The position numbers and the translations under genes were made by a program. A stretch of DNA of 64,000 bases, taken from positions 248,001 to 312,000 of the forward strand of contig NZ_JANIOA010000001.1 of the NCBI RefSeq assembly GCF_025175675.1, in the 5' to 3' direction. This stretch comes from Sedimenticola hydrogenitrophicus. Its GTDB lineage: Bacteria > Pseudomonadota > Gammaproteobacteria > Chromatiales > Chromatiaceae. Shown piece by piece: positions 8,520 to 17,411 of the stretch. The notes beneath the pieces were generated by a model. That model saw only the letters and a list, made by a program, of their open reading frames with translations. It ran no database searches and was not told the DNA's origin. Numbering within the stretch: the first letter of the stretch is position 1; each line of letters opens with the position of its first letter.

Positions 8520-9407
8520 ATGATGGGTTTAACCATGAATCAGATACTGGACAATGAACTGCTGCGCACCTTTGTCGCCATCGCCGATGCCGGTGGCTTT
8601 ACCCGCGCCGCCGAGATGGTGCACCGCTCCCAGTCGGCGGTGAGCATGCAGATGAAAAAGCTCGAGGAGATGGTCGGCCGGCCGCTGTTCGAGAAGGTGG
8701 GCCGGGGCATGGTGCTGACCCCAGATGGCGAGGTGCTGCTCAACTATGCCCGGCGCATCCTGCGTCTGCATGAAGAGGCGGTCTCCACCCTGCAGCAGCC
8801 GGACATGGTGGGGAGCGTGCGCATCGGCATCCCGGATGACTATGTGGCCGCCTTCATCCCACGCATCATGGCCCGCTTCGCCAAGGCCTACCCGATGGTC
8901 CAAGTCGAGGTGATCTGCAACGGTAGCGAACACCTGACCAAATCGGTCAAGGCCGGGGAGATCGACCTGGCGATCGTCACGGCGGTGCCGGGCAGCATGG
9001 ACGGCGAGATCCTGCGCCGCGAGTCCACCGTCTGGGCCACTTCGAGACACCACTCCATCCATGAAGCGGATCCGCTGCCGCTGGTGCTGTTCCAGCCCGG
9101 CTGTATCTTCCGCCACTGGGCGATGAAGGCACTGGACAAGAGCGGCCGGCCCTACCGGGTGGCCTATTCCAGTCCCAGCATCACCGGCATCGAGGCGATC
9201 GTCGGCAGCGGACTGGGGGTGACGGTGCTGGTGGGCAGCATCGTCAACGAGAACATGCGCATCCTGACCACCGCCGAAGGATTCCCGGATCTGCCGGAGT
9301 CGGCCATCACCCTGCTGCGCTCCAAGGTCTCCGCCTCGCCCGCCATCAACTGCCTGGCAGAGTACATTTTCGAGGGATTCCGGGACAACCAGGCCAGCGC
9401 GGCCTGA
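8520..9407 (+). CDS. LysR-family transcriptional regulator
   Basis: A 295-residue LTTR. The N-terminal winged helix (LLRTFVAIADAGGFTRAAEM then SQSAVSMQMKKLE) is followed by a type-2 periplasmic-binding effector domain from about residue 95. Starts at 8520, 8523 and 8535 are all ATG without a clear Shine-Dalgarno; MNQILDN at 8535 is equally possible. It is divergent from DUF1127, a recurrent arrangement in proteobacteria, so DUF1127 or its own gene is the likely target. The 47 nt to the riboflavin synthase gene allows read-through, but no functional link is evident. Effector unknown. Confidence 0.93.
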   Translation: MMGLTMNQILDNELLRTFVAIADAGGFTRAAEMVHRSQSAVSMQMKKLEEMVGRPLFEKVGRGMVLTPDGEVLLNYARRILRLHEEAVSTLQQPDMVGSVRIGIPDDYVAAFIPRIMARFAKAYPMVQVEVICNGSEHLTKSVKAGEIDLAIVTAVPGSMDGEILRRESTVWATSRHHSIHEADPLPLVLFQPGCIFRHWAMKALDKSGRPYRVAYSSPSITGIEAIVGSGLGVTVLVGSIVNENMRILTTAEGFPDLPESAITLLRSKVSASPAINCLAEYIFEGFRDNQASAA

Positions 9408-9454
9408 CCGACCGGTGATAGAATCGGGTCCGTATCAACCGCTGGAGTCGTCAA

Positions 9455-10081
9455 ATGTTTACCGGGATCGTCCAGGGGACCGCCGAGTTGGTCGCCATCG
9501 AGGAGAAGCCACAGTTTCGCACCCACACCCTGCGCCTGCCGCCGGAGCGGCTCGCCGGCCTGGAGCCGGGGGCCTCGGTGGCCCACAACGGCTGCTGCCT
9601 GACGGCCACCCGAATCGACGGCGACCGGGTCTCGTTCGACCTGATGCAGGAGACCCTGCGGGTCACCAACCTGGGGCTTTTGAAGCCGGGCGACCGGGTC
9701 AATGTTGAACGGGCGGCACGCTTCGGCGACGAGATCGGCGGGCACTCCATGTCCGGACATATCCTCTGCATGGCGCCGATCACCCGGATCATCCGCAGCG
9801 AAAACAACCGCCAGATCTGGTTCCGGCTGCCAGCGGACTATCGCCGCTATCTCTTCACCAAGGGCTACATCGGTATCGACGGCATCAGCCTGACCATCGG
9901 CGAGGTGGACGATGGCGACTTCTGCGTCAACCTGATTCCCGAGACGCTGGAACGGACCAACCTGGGGTTTCGCGAGGAACAGGAGCTGGTCAATATCGAG
10001 ATCGATCCCCAGACCCAGGCAATCGTGGATACGGTGGAGCGGGTGCTGGCCGAGCGCACGGAAGGTGTCGGAGTTTCGTAG
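9455..10081 (+). CDS. ribE: riboflavin synthase, alpha subunit
   Basis: Converts two 6,7-dimethyl-8-ribityllumazine molecules into riboflavin and a pyrimidine. Two homologous six-stranded barrels are visible: MFTGIVQG...[12 protein letters not shown] (1-97) and GGHSMSGHI...[12 protein letters not shown] (98-195). It is closest to the E. coli-type enzyme (called RibC there), including [12 protein letters not shown] and [19 protein letters not shown]. The last residues (TEGVGVS) are encoded by a copy of the repeat unit that starts the adjacent palindromic element, so the native C-terminus may have been replaced. It stands alone, away from other rib genes. Confidence 0.95.
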   Translation: MFTGIVQGTAELVAIEEKPQFRTHTLRLPPERLAGLEPGASVAHNGCCLTATRIDGDRVSFDLMQETLRVTNLGLLKPGDRVNVERAARFGDEIGGHSMSGHILCMAPITRIIRSENNRQIWFRLPADYRRYLFTKGYIGIDGISLTIGEVDDGDFCVNLIPETLERTNLGFREEQELVNIEIDPQTQAIVDTVERVLAERTEGVGVS

Positions 10082-10162
10082 CATGGAAGGTGTCGGAGTC
10101 AAACCAGCTCTCCGGTGGTGCGATCAGTTCACCCAATCGAGCCTGGTTTGACTCCGACACCT
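10060..10162. repeat. inverted-repeat element overlapping the ribE 3' end
   Basis: Perfect 20-bp arms at 10088-10107 and 10143-10162 (AGGTGTCGGAGTC... / ...GACTCCGACACCT) enclose 35 bp. An extra direct copy of GGAAGGTGTCGGAGT lies at 10060-10074, inside the last codons of ribE. Resembles REP-like or IS200/IS605-derived palindromes; no transposase here. Confidence 0.8.
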
Positions 10163-10222
10163 GAGGGTAGATAATCGACAGCGCATCCATCCTACATGAA
10201 GCACTTTTTCAGCGCTGCACTC

Positions 10223-10274
10223 TGTAGGAGGCCCGCCCCCGGGCCGATTTCGCGGCGAGGCGCCGCTCCTACAG
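10223..10274. repeat. REP-like palindrome, copy 1
   Basis: TGTAGGAGGCCCGCCCC...GGCGCCGCTCCTACAG, an imperfect GC-rich palindrome. The same unit appears in reverse orientation at 13062-13114. Typical of dispersed extragenic palindromes; lies between ribE and the UDG-family gene. Confidence 0.8.
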
Positions 10275-10330
10275 GTTGATTTTTGCAACGCTCGGATCTA
10301 CCAGCCGAACGGGCCAGCAAAAACGCTTGA

Positions 10331-10924
10331 TCAGGCATCGCCCATCAGCTCCCCGACCCGCTGCTGCAAAAGCGGGATCACCTCCGCCTCGAACCAGGGA
10401 TTCTGGCTCAGCCAGCGATTGTTGCGCGGACTCGGGTGGGGCAGCGGCAGCAGCGCGGGCCAGTAGTCCCGCCAGTGCCGCACCGTCTCGGTCAGGTTGG
10501 TCTTGCGATCCGTTCCCAGGTGCCAGGCCTGGGCATACTGGCCGATAGCCAGCACCAGCCGGATACGCGGCAACTGCTCCAGCAACTGCTCACGCCACTG
10601 CGGGGCGCACTCGGGACGCGGCGGCAGATCGCCGCTCTTGCCGGTGCCCGGATAGCAGAAGCCCATCGGCAGGATGGCCACCCGGCTAACATCGTAAAAC
10701 TGTTCGCGATCCAGCCCCATCCAGAGCCGCAAGCGGTCCCCGCTGGGGTCATTGAATGGAATGCCGGTCTCGTGTACGCGCCGTCCCGGGGCCTGTCCGG
10801 CCACCAGGATCACCGCCCGGGGATCGGCACGGAATACGGGGTTCGGACCCAGCGGCAGGTGCTCGGCGCACAGAGTGCAGTCGCTGACCTGTTGAACCAG
10901 TGTGCTGAAATGCTGTTTGGACAT
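10331..10924 (-). CDS. uracil-DNA glycosylase superfamily protein
   Basis: A 197-residue UDG-fold protein. The substrate-binding loop GQAPGRRVHETGIPFNDPSG is motif A of the superfamily, and HPSPRNNRWLSQNPWF is the C-terminal motif with the catalytic-loop His. Cys16 and Cys19 (DCTLCAEH) recall the first cysteine pair of Fe-S UDGs of families 4/5, but the second pair is not obvious, so a cluster is doubtful. The family excises uracil or other damaged bases; this subgroup is not well characterised. Single gene flanked by repeats. Confidence 0.88.
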   Translation of the reverse strand: MSKQHFSTLVQQVSDCTLCAEHLPLGPNPVFRADPRAVILVAGQAPGRRVHETGIPFNDPSGDRLRLWMGLDREQFYDVSRVAILPMGFCYPGTGKSGDLPPRPECAPQWREQLLEQLPRIRLVLAIGQYAQAWHLGTDRKTNLTETVRHWRDYWPALLPLPHPSPRNNRWLSQNPWFEAEVIPLLQQRVGELMGDA

Positions 10925-11244
10925 GCCACGGGCCTCGACCGGAAACTACCCATGGACGATAACAACTCAAGGGGGGAATGTGTAGTAACCGCCGAGGGTT
11001 GGGGTGGAAAAATGTACGGAGCATTATCACGGGGTCGACGTCACTTTCTGACGCCGACCCGAATGACACTTACTTAAGCCTGGAACCGCCGTCATCCCGG
11101 CGAAGGCCGGGATCCAGACTGCTTAATGGTGGCGGTATTCCTGGATTCCGGCCTGCGCCGGAATGACGAAAATCCTGCGATTCGCCTTAAGTAAGTAGCA
11201 TTCGACTCCACCCCGTGATTTCCCCGTAGGGTTGAAACAGCCGG
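10925..11244. repeat. nested inverted-repeat element (MITE-like)
   Basis: Outer arms ACTTACTTAAG 11068-11078 and its complement at 11186-11196. Inner 27-bp arms at 11091-11117 and 11141-11167 carry the widespread GTCATCCCGGCGAAGGCCGG / CCGGAATGAC palindrome. The element spans about 130 bp. The rest of this 320-bp gap holds no gene that I can support. Confidence 0.78.
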
Positions 11245-11718
11245 TCAGACCCCGATCACCACCGCCTTGTTGGCCCCGGCAATATTGGCCTGGAAGATCG
11301 CCTTGTGCACATCACCCAGACTCAGCATACCCTGCAGCACGCCCCCTTCGGCCACCGGAATGCGACGGAACTTGTGCCGCACCATGGTGGTGGCGGCCTG
11401 CAGGATGTGCTGATTGGGTAACACGGTGATCACATCGGTGGACATCAGATCGGCCACCTTGAGGTTCACCACATCCTTGTACTTGTCCATCATCCCGGAG
11501 TAATCCCCGGCACCCAACCCATCGGCCATCATATCTTCCAGGGTCGGAAACAGGCGATGGAACACATCCTTCTCGGCAATAAAACCGACCATCTTCTCGC
11601 CCTCCATCACCGGCAGACCGCTGTAGCGATAGAGGCACATCAGCGACACCACTTCCAGCAGACCGGTTTCAGATGTTACCGTCCGTGGGGACTTGGTCAT
11701 TATCTCTTTAACCTGCAT
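11245..11718 (-). CDS. CBS-domain protein (tandem CBS pair)
   Basis: A 157-residue protein made only of two CBS motifs (about 1-60 and 93-150): MQVKEIMTKSP...VEGEKMVGFIAEKDVF-type and VADLMSTDVITVLP...RRIPVAEGGVLQGMLS. Stand-alone CBS pairs bind adenine nucleotides such as AMP, ATP or SAM and act as energy sensors. A 30-residue insert (FPTLEDMMADGLGAGDYSGM) separates the two, slightly longer than usual. The ATG at 11718 has GGAGG 8 nt upstream, so the longer frame from 11748 is rejected. No partner enzyme is adjacent. Confidence 0.9.
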   Translation of the reverse strand: MQVKEIMTKSPRTVTSETGLLEVVSLMCLYRYSGLPVMEGEKMVGFIAEKDVFHRLFPTLEDMMADGLGAGDYSGMMDKYKDVVNLKVADLMSTDVITVLPNQHILQAATTMVRHKFRRIPVAEGGVLQGMLSLGDVHKAIFQANIAGANKAVVIGV

Positions 11719-12115
11719 AGCTTCATCCTCCAAGATTTGGCACGACATCAGTCGAATAGTGCAACCAGGCCCGGTACATCAATACCCTAATTATTATTCA
11801 TTGCCGACAGTGGCGTACTGCGATCAACACAACCCCGGATAGGATAATAGCCAACCCGCTAAACTGTCTCACCTGCAACCGAACCGTGATTGCGCCTAGT
11901 ATTCGCTGATTTTTCACCTCCTTGTCCACCGGTTTATCCTTATGCGGGCATAAAAAGGGGCTCTCCACAATTTATCCTGATACTCTAATATTGCACACAC
12001 AAAATATTAAGACATGAGAATCGGCGGCGCGCCCGGTGCGATCGTACACATCCCCGGGACACAGGGATTGGATGGCCCGACGTCACTATTCGTTGCGGAC
12101 AAGAATGACTGTCAA
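11719..12115. other. intergenic region, no gene seen
   Basis: About 400 bp between the divergent CBS and hydrolase genes, more AT-rich in the middle than its surroundings. It should hold both promoters, but I see no clear boxes, repeats or RNA gene. Confidence 0.4.
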
Positions 12116-12991
12116 ATGACCTATCTAACCGCTGTCGCCATCACCCTGGCGCTCCTGATCAGCCTGCTCCTGGCTGCCCTGCACCTGGGTTTTCGGGCAC
12201 CCCGTATCCGCGAGCGGAGGACACCCGCGGACCTCGGTCTGGCCTATGAATCCGTACCTATTCCGACGGTTTCGGGAAAGCGTCTCTTTGCCTGGCTACT
12301 GCCGGTCGCGGGAGCCGACAGCAGTATCATCATCCTGCATGGATGGGGCGGCAACGCCGAGTTGATGCTGCCCCTGGCGTTACCATTCCATGCGGCCGGA
12401 ATAAACGTGCTGTTGCTCGATGCGCGTAATCATGGCAACAGCGACGCAGACACCTTCTCTTCCCTGCCCCGCTTTGCCGAAGATATGGAGCATGCCATCG
12501 ATTGGCTGCGGCGCGAACATCCCGGGCGTACCCAACGGCTGGCGCTGCTGGGGCACTCCGTCGGTGCGGGTGCCGTGCTGTTGGCGGCCTCGCGGCGCAA
12601 CGATATTGATGCCGCCATCAGCCTGTCCGCCTTCGCCCATCCTGAATGGATGATGCAGCGCTACCTGCGGCGGTTTCACCTGCCCGGGCCACTGCTGCGG
12701 TTCGTCCTGAGTTACGTACAGTGGATCATAGGCCACCGCTTCGCCGATATTGCGCCCATCAGCACGGTGTGCCGCATCGCCTGTCCCATTCTGCTGGTGC
12801 ATGGCCGAGCGGATAGCACCGTACCCGTGGAAGACGCCAGGGCGATCGTGCAGGGTTGTCCCGAGGCCCGTCTCACGCTGCTCGAAATCGACGAGGCCGA
12901 ACACGATTCGGTCGACCAGATCGAGCACCACGGACACGAATTGGTGGCGTTTTTGCAACGCCACGGCTTCGCCGCCGTGCCCGCCCACTAG
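12116..12991 (+). CDS. membrane-anchored alpha/beta hydrolase
   Basis: A 291-residue serine hydrolase. An N-terminal membrane helix (about 4-24, AVAITLALLISLLLAALHL) precedes the catalytic domain. The oxyanion-loop sequence HGWGGNAE, the nucleophile elbow GHSVG (Ser148), Asp near 233 (GRADSTVP) and His near 263 (EAEHDS) complete a triad. It resembles the YqiG/FrsA-like or CocE-type small hydrolases of unknown substrate. The ATG at 12116 puts the membrane helix right at the N-terminus; an upstream in-frame ATG at 12014 would add 34 polar residues. Next to a REP element, with no operon partner. Confidence 0.86.
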   Translation: MTYLTAVAITLALLISLLLAALHLGFRAPRIRERRTPADLGLAYESVPIPTVSGKRLFAWLLPVAGADSSIIILHGWGGNAELMLPLALPFHAAGINVLLLDARNHGNSDADTFSSLPRFAEDMEHAIDWLRREHPGRTQRLALLGHSVGAGAVLLAASRRNDIDAAISLSAFAHPEWMMQRYLRRFHLPGPLLRFVLSYVQWIIGHRFADIAPISTVCRIACPILLVHGRADSTVPVEDARAIVQGCPEARLTLLEIDEAEHDSVDQIEHHGHELVAFLQRHGFAAVPAH

Positions 12992-13345
12992 CCGAGGCAA
13001 TACTGCCCGCGGTGCGCCCGCCAGGGCGACAGCATGTGAACCCGATCGTTGCAAAAATCGACCTGTGGAGCGGCGCCCCGCCGCGATATCGGCCCGGGGG
13101 CGGGCCTCCTACAGGGTTCAATGCCGGACTTCACCAGCGGTGCATTTCAGGCAACCATGCAACATGTCTATTTCATCCGGCAGATACCGGGGTGAAACAA
13201 ATCATCGGGTTATGATTAATGCAACGATTGGATGAATCAATATCCCCGGACACGACATTGATGGCGGACGAACAGATCCGTTACTACACTGAATCTGTGT
13301 GACGGACCGATGGGTCTTGAAAAATAGTCAACGGAGGAGATAACA
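12992..13345. repeat. intergenic region with REP-like palindrome copy 2 (13062-13114)
   Basis: CTGTGGAGCGGCGCCCCGCC...GGGCGGGCCTCCTACAG at 13062-13114 is the reverse-orientation partner of 10223-10274. The remainder, up to the lectin-like gene, is AT-richer and ends in a strong GGAGGAG Shine-Dalgarno at 13334; no gene seen. Confidence 0.75.
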
Positions 13346-13990
13346 ATGCAACACAGAACCATTGCACTGCTGCTCGGAATTGGCGCCCTTTGCGGTTCTT
13401 TCCCGCTGTCTGCGGAACAACGTCCGATGGGTTTCTTCGTCACCAGCGTGGGTATGGGTGATGGCGCCAATCTGGGCGGACTGGCCGGTGCCGACGCCCA
13501 CTGCCAGAAGCTGGCCAGCGCCGCCGGTGCCGGCGAGCGGGAGTGGCGCGCCTATCTCAGTACCGAGGAGAAGGACAAGCGCGGCATTTTTGCCCGGGAG
13601 CGAATCGGCAACGGCCCCTGGTACAACGCCCGCAGCATGCTGATCGGCGCCAATCTCACCGACCTGCACCTGTACAACAACAAGATCACCCTGGAGACGG
13701 CGCTGGATGAGAACGGCAACCGGATCAAGGGCCGTTACGACAAGCCCAACGAGCATGACATCCTGACCGGGACCCAGGATGACGGCACCGCCTACTTCCC
13801 GGACGACACCGATCACACATGCAACAACTGGACCAGCAATGGCGAGGGCAGCGCCCAGGTGGGGCACCATGACCGGCATGGCGGTGGCAACGCCTCCTGG
13901 ACCTCGGCCCATCCCACTCGCGGCTGCGGCAAGGATGATCTGCCCAAGACCGGCGGCAACGGTTACTTCTACTGCTTCGCCGCCGATTGA
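13346..13990 (+). CDS. secreted lectin-like (C-type-lectin/DUF1554-type) protein
   Basis: 214 residues with a clear signal peptide (1-23, cleavage after LSA). The mature part begins FFVTSVGMGDGANLGGLAG and DAHCQKLASAAGAG, followed by WRAYLST and a C-terminal CNNWTSNGEG...GYFYCFA. This pattern is seen in C-type-lectin-like collagen/DUF1554 domains, with paired cysteines. Likely periplasmic or extracellular carbohydrate or surface binding, inferred from fold only. Strong GGAGGAG ribosome site 8 nt upstream. Its 3' end overlaps the convergent AhpD-like gene by 22 nt. Confidence 0.82.
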   Translation: MQHRTIALLLGIGALCGSFPLSAEQRPMGFFVTSVGMGDGANLGGLAGADAHCQKLASAAGAGEREWRAYLSTEEKDKRGIFARERIGNGPWYNARSMLIGANLTDLHLYNNKITLETALDENGNRIKGRYDKPNEHDILTGTQDDGTAYFPDDTDHTCNNWTSNGEGSAQVGHHDRHGGGNASWTSAHPTRGCGKDDLPKTGGNGYFYCFAAD

Positions 13991-14586
13991 TCCGAAGGCT
14001 GACCCGAGGCACCGCCGGGACCGGCTGACGCCGGCGGTGCCTGGGGGATCCGGCAGAAACCCTGGGCCGGGACGTCCAGGGCGGCGTTGAACTTGCTGGA
14101 CATATTCTGAAACGCGATCAGGCCGGTCAGTTCGACAATCCCATCCTCGTCAAAAAAGCCCTTCAACCGCTGCATCAACTCATCGCTCACCTGCCGGTCC
14201 GAACAGGTCATCGCCTCGGCATACTCAAGCACCACCCGCTCCCGTGCATCGAACAGCCCGCTCTCCCGCCACTGTTCGAGTGCAACCACCTTGTCAAACG
14301 AGCCGGCGCGTCGGGCCAGGGTCGCCGAATTGATATCGACACAGAAGTTACACCAGTTGATCTGGGATACCCGGACCGTCACCAGGGAACGAAGCGCTGG
14401 ATCCACCGGGGAGCCCTTGCGATCCAGCGCCCCGTAGAGCAGGGGCACGGTGGCGAACAACCTGGGCACCCTGGCCCAGAGCAGGCCGGGGTTGAGGACT
14501 TCCCCGTACTTTCTTTTCTGGTTCCAGAAAAAAGGTCGCAATACCCAGGGATAGGCATTCAATGGCTTGGTCGATATTCTCATCAT
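13969..14586 (-). CDS. carboxymuconolactone decarboxylase/AhpD-like protein
   Basis: A 205-residue CMD-fold protein with the redox motif NWCNFCVDIN. In AhpD the motif is CxxCxxxH; here the His position is Asn, so the proton-relay residue is missing and peroxidase activity may be weak or altered. Helical core SLVTVRVSQINWCNFC and FDARERVVLEYAEAMT are typical of the family. Low-complexity C-terminus (PPASAGPGGASGQPSDQ). ATG at 14586 or 14583, preceded by AAGAAG. Convergent 22-nt overlap with the lectin-like gene. Confidence 0.86.
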   Translation of the reverse strand: MMRISTKPLNAYPWVLRPFFWNQKRKYGEVLNPGLLWARVPRLFATVPLLYGALDRKGSPVDPALRSLVTVRVSQINWCNFCVDINSATLARRAGSFDKVVALEQWRESGLFDARERVVLEYAEAMTCSDRQVSDELMQRLKGFFDEDGIVELTGLIAFQNMSSKFNAALDVPAQGFCRIPQAPPASAGPGGASGQPSDQSAAKQ

Positions 14587-14876
14587 GGATCTTCTTGCTG
14601 TTGAAGTTCAGATACCGATAAAAATCGGCCGACAGGGTATAGGACCACCATAGCGTCGCCTGGTTGCAGACGGAACGGACAAGGCAGAGCTGACCGGTGC
14701 AGCCCACCAATGGGAGTATCGCATATCGGATTCGGTCACGTTTTGCTACGATGGCCCTTGTCTTGGCAAGGATAGACGGAGCCGACCGCACTATCGATCT
14801 TCGAGGGGCCGGCGGTTACCGCGTTATACCCGATCAACCACCCCATATACACGACCAGGACAACTTGCAGGCACCG

Positions 14877-15827
14877 ATGAAGAAAGGTCCCAGTAAACAC
14901 TCCACCCAACCGGATGACCCGATCCGGGAGCTGCAGGCGAAGGCAGACCGCTTCGACAGGTTTACCCGCAATGTGCCGGCGATGCTGTACGACTATGTTA
15001 TCGATCAGCAAGGCGCCAGTCACTGCCTCTACTGCAGCGCCTACTCGCTCGAGTTGCTCGGGGTCCCGCCCGGGGATTTCGTCAGGGACATGCGAAAATT
15101 CTGGGACATGATCCACCCGGACGATCTGCTCGCATTCCGCAAGGCCGACCAGACGTCCAACAAGCAGTCCGAGGTGTTCTCCATGGATGTGCGGGTGGTA
15201 CTGGCTTCCGGTGAGGAGAAGTGGATCCGTATTTCATCCAAACGTAACCCTCCGGTCGGCGATGCACCGGCCATCTGGTCTGGCTACATGATCGATATCA
15301 GCGAGACGAAAAAACTGGAGAAGATGCTACAGGAACAGGCCAGTCATGACTTCCTGACCGGCCTCGTCAATCGCCACTACTTCCATGAATATTTCCACTC
15401 GGAGCTGATGCGGAAGGAGCGCTACCAGAGCCACAGTGTGCTGTTGATGCTGGACCTGGATCACTTCAAGACGATCAATGACGAATTTGGCCACGATGCG
15501 GGGGACTACGTCCTGAAGACGGTCTCGAAACTTATTCAGGCGCAGATGCGTGCTGTCGATGTCCTCGCCCGCTGGGGAGGCGAAGAGTTCTGTATTCTGT
15601 TGCCGGAAACCACGCAGGCGGCGGCAGGCGCCGTGGCGGAACGCATTCGCGCCTCGCTCGAACAGTACCTGTTCGAGTATCAGAGAGTGCCAATAAAGGT
15701 CACCACCAGCATTGGCCTGACGGCCCTGACCGCCCGGGACAAGCGCATCGAGGAGGTGGTCCAACGCGCCGACCAGGCGTTGTACCAGGCCAAGCGGGAC
15801 GGCAGGAACCGTGTCACCAGCAGGTAG
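14877..15827 (+). CDS. PAS-GGDEF diguanylate cyclase
   Basis: A soluble sensor enzyme making cyclic di-GMP. After a charged N-terminus, a PAS domain (about 30-145) ends in the PAC motif WSGYMIDISETKKLEKM. The GGDEF domain (about 155-316) has LTGLVNRHYFHE, LDLDHFKTINDEFGH and an intact active site RWGGEEF, so the enzyme should be active. No clear RxxD inhibitory site five residues before the active site. The ATG at 14877 with a weak CAGG upstream starts just before the coiled linker; in-frame starts back to 14697 exist but encode a non-domain segment. Signal for the PAS is unknown. Confidence 0.88.
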   Translation: MKKGPSKHSTQPDDPIRELQAKADRFDRFTRNVPAMLYDYVIDQQGASHCLYCSAYSLELLGVPPGDFVRDMRKFWDMIHPDDLLAFRKADQTSNKQSEVFSMDVRVVLASGEEKWIRISSKRNPPVGDAPAIWSGYMIDISETKKLEKMLQEQASHDFLTGLVNRHYFHEYFHSELMRKERYQSHSVLLMLDLDHFKTINDEFGHDAGDYVLKTVSKLIQAQMRAVDVLARWGGEEFCILLPETTQAAAGAVAERIRASLEQYLFEYQRVPIKVTTSIGLTALTARDKRIEEVVQRADQALYQAKRDGRNRVTSR

Positions 15828-15988
15828 CCGGTCCACCCCGGGGCGCTGCACCTCCCCATTTTTTAGGGGCCAAAAAACTATTTATTACAACAGTTTGTTT
15901 TTATGCTGTAAGGTCCGGTTTTCTATATATTTTAAATTCGCCACCCCTGCACGCAGACCGCGCAAATCATCAAACCGGGTAATACGAT

Positions 15989-16555
15989 ATGAAGAGTAAT
16001 CTAAGCGCATTGATACTGGCGGGCATCCTCGGCCTGTTGATCGTGGCTATCGGCCTGAGCTTCCTGTTTGGAATCGACAATCCGGTATCCTGGATCCTGA
16101 TCCTGGTGCTGATCGCCATTCCGCTGCTCTACCGGCGTATCACCGCTCGCGGACAAATGGTCTGGAAGGAGGCTTACAGTGTCGGTGTCGCTGCCCTTGA
16201 TGAGGACCACAAAAAACTCATCGATCTGTTAAACCAGTTCCAGACGGCGTACGAGTACCACACCAGCGACGCGTTTGAGCGCCGGGCATTAAACGAGCTG
16301 ATCGACTACACCAAGTACCACTTCCAGCGTGAAGAACAGCTGATGGAAGAGCACGGCTATCCCGACCTGGAGCGCCACAAGGAAAAACACCAGGAGATGA
16401 TTGCCGAGGTGGACCGCTTTGTCGCGGATTACGAAATCCGCGGGCATGCCGCCCTGGCGGATGTGGCCCACTACCTCATGGGCTGGTTGATCACTCACAT
16501 CAACGGAACAGACAAGCATTACGGCCCCTTTCTCAACCGTCAGGGCGTGAACTGA
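15989..16555 (+). CDS. membrane-anchored bacteriohemerythrin
   Basis: 188 residues: two N-terminal membrane helices (about 7-28 and 32-50), then a full hemerythrin domain (about 57-185). The diiron ligands are in place: His in DEDHKKLID, HFQREEQ, HGYPDLERHKEKH and HINGTDKHY. Bacteriohemerythrins bind oxygen reversibly and serve oxygen storage, delivery to membrane enzymes, or sensing. Tethering to the inner membrane suggests delivery to a membrane oxidase or local oxygen sensing, but that is inference. Stand-alone gene, with no recognised partner beside it. Confidence 0.9.
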   Translation: MKSNLSALILAGILGLLIVAIGLSFLFGIDNPVSWILILVLIAIPLLYRRITARGQMVWKEAYSVGVAALDEDHKKLIDLLNQFQTAYEYHTSDAFERRALNELIDYTKYHFQREEQLMEEHGYPDLERHKEKHQEMIAEVDRFVADYEIRGHAALADVAHYLMGWLITHINGTDKHYGPFLNRQGVN

Positions 16556-16955
16556 CCTTCCGCCATGGCCCTCCAATACAGAACGGAATGCCCGCCGTAT
16601 TCCCGGGCGATTCGCGCATGAGTCGTTTCTAATCTACATTTGAATACATGGGGCGAGGTTTTCCCCTGTTCTGTATTCACCAAACGGAGATCCAATAACC
16701 AACAATAAAAATACAAAATCAGAATAACGGAGGCCTTTCCGCCCCCCATGAGGCGTAGACAACCGACCGTTAATCACACGCAACCGAGCGTGTGGAAGCG
16801 TGTCGGGTTCAGGTGGTTATAGAACGGCAAGCACCGTTGTTTATCTGAAGATTGCTGGGGAATGAACAAGCCGCGTCAGCCGCAGCCGATGCGACAAGAT
16901 TGATAACCGTGGCCGCGAAGGGTGTCACACCCCCCGAACGGCATGAGAGGCAATC
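16556..16955. other. intergenic region with a possible terminator hairpin (16642-16678)
   Basis: About 400 bp without a supportable gene. GAATACATGGGG at 16642-16653 pairs with CCCC...TGTATTC ending at 16678, a hairpin that could end the hemerythrin transcript. No tRNA or other RNA recognised. Confidence 0.4.
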
Positions 16956-17198
16956 ATGAAAACCCTGATTCTTCTGGCTACTCTCTCCACGCCACCGCTG
17001 TCATTTATCTCCATAGACTGCACACAGTACGGAAGCCCCACCACGCCCTTCCTGATCATGTCACACCGGGGAATCGGTGCCACGCTGCCGGTCAGTGTAC
17101 TCAATCAATATCCCCAGGCGCTGAGGCTCCTCAACGAAATTGAATCGGGCGAGCACGAACGTTGGATTGATCCCAAGTGCAAGTGGGTCGAGTCGTAA
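16956..17198 (+). CDS. small secreted hypothetical protein
   Basis: 80 residues starting MKTLILLATLSTPPLSF, a weak signal peptide or N-terminal helix, then a polar segment with CTQYGSPTTPF and a C-terminal PKCKWVES. Two cysteines after the hydrophobic start could form a disulfide in the periplasm. AGAGG lies 6 nt upstream of the ATG. I do not recognise the family and no domain is apparent; it may be a real small protein or a decayed one. Confidence 0.45.
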   Translation: MKTLILLATLSTPPLSFISIDCTQYGSPTTPFLIMSHRGIGATLPVSVLNQYPQALRLLNEIESGEHERWIDPKCKWVES

Positions 17199-17411
17199 TC
17201 GAAGCGAACGTGAAACCACATGCGACCCATGGTTGAATCGCGGGTCCGACGGCTCCGGCCTGAACTATACTTTCTGCGTCTTGGCGATAGCAGGGTGCGC
17301 GACGACAGCCGGCCTGATGGAGGGCCGGCAGTAGATAGGCAAGTGGCAAGCGAGGAGACCGACCGACGGCGTACTCGAATCGGCAACAATCAACGCAGAG
17401 AGGAAGCGGAC

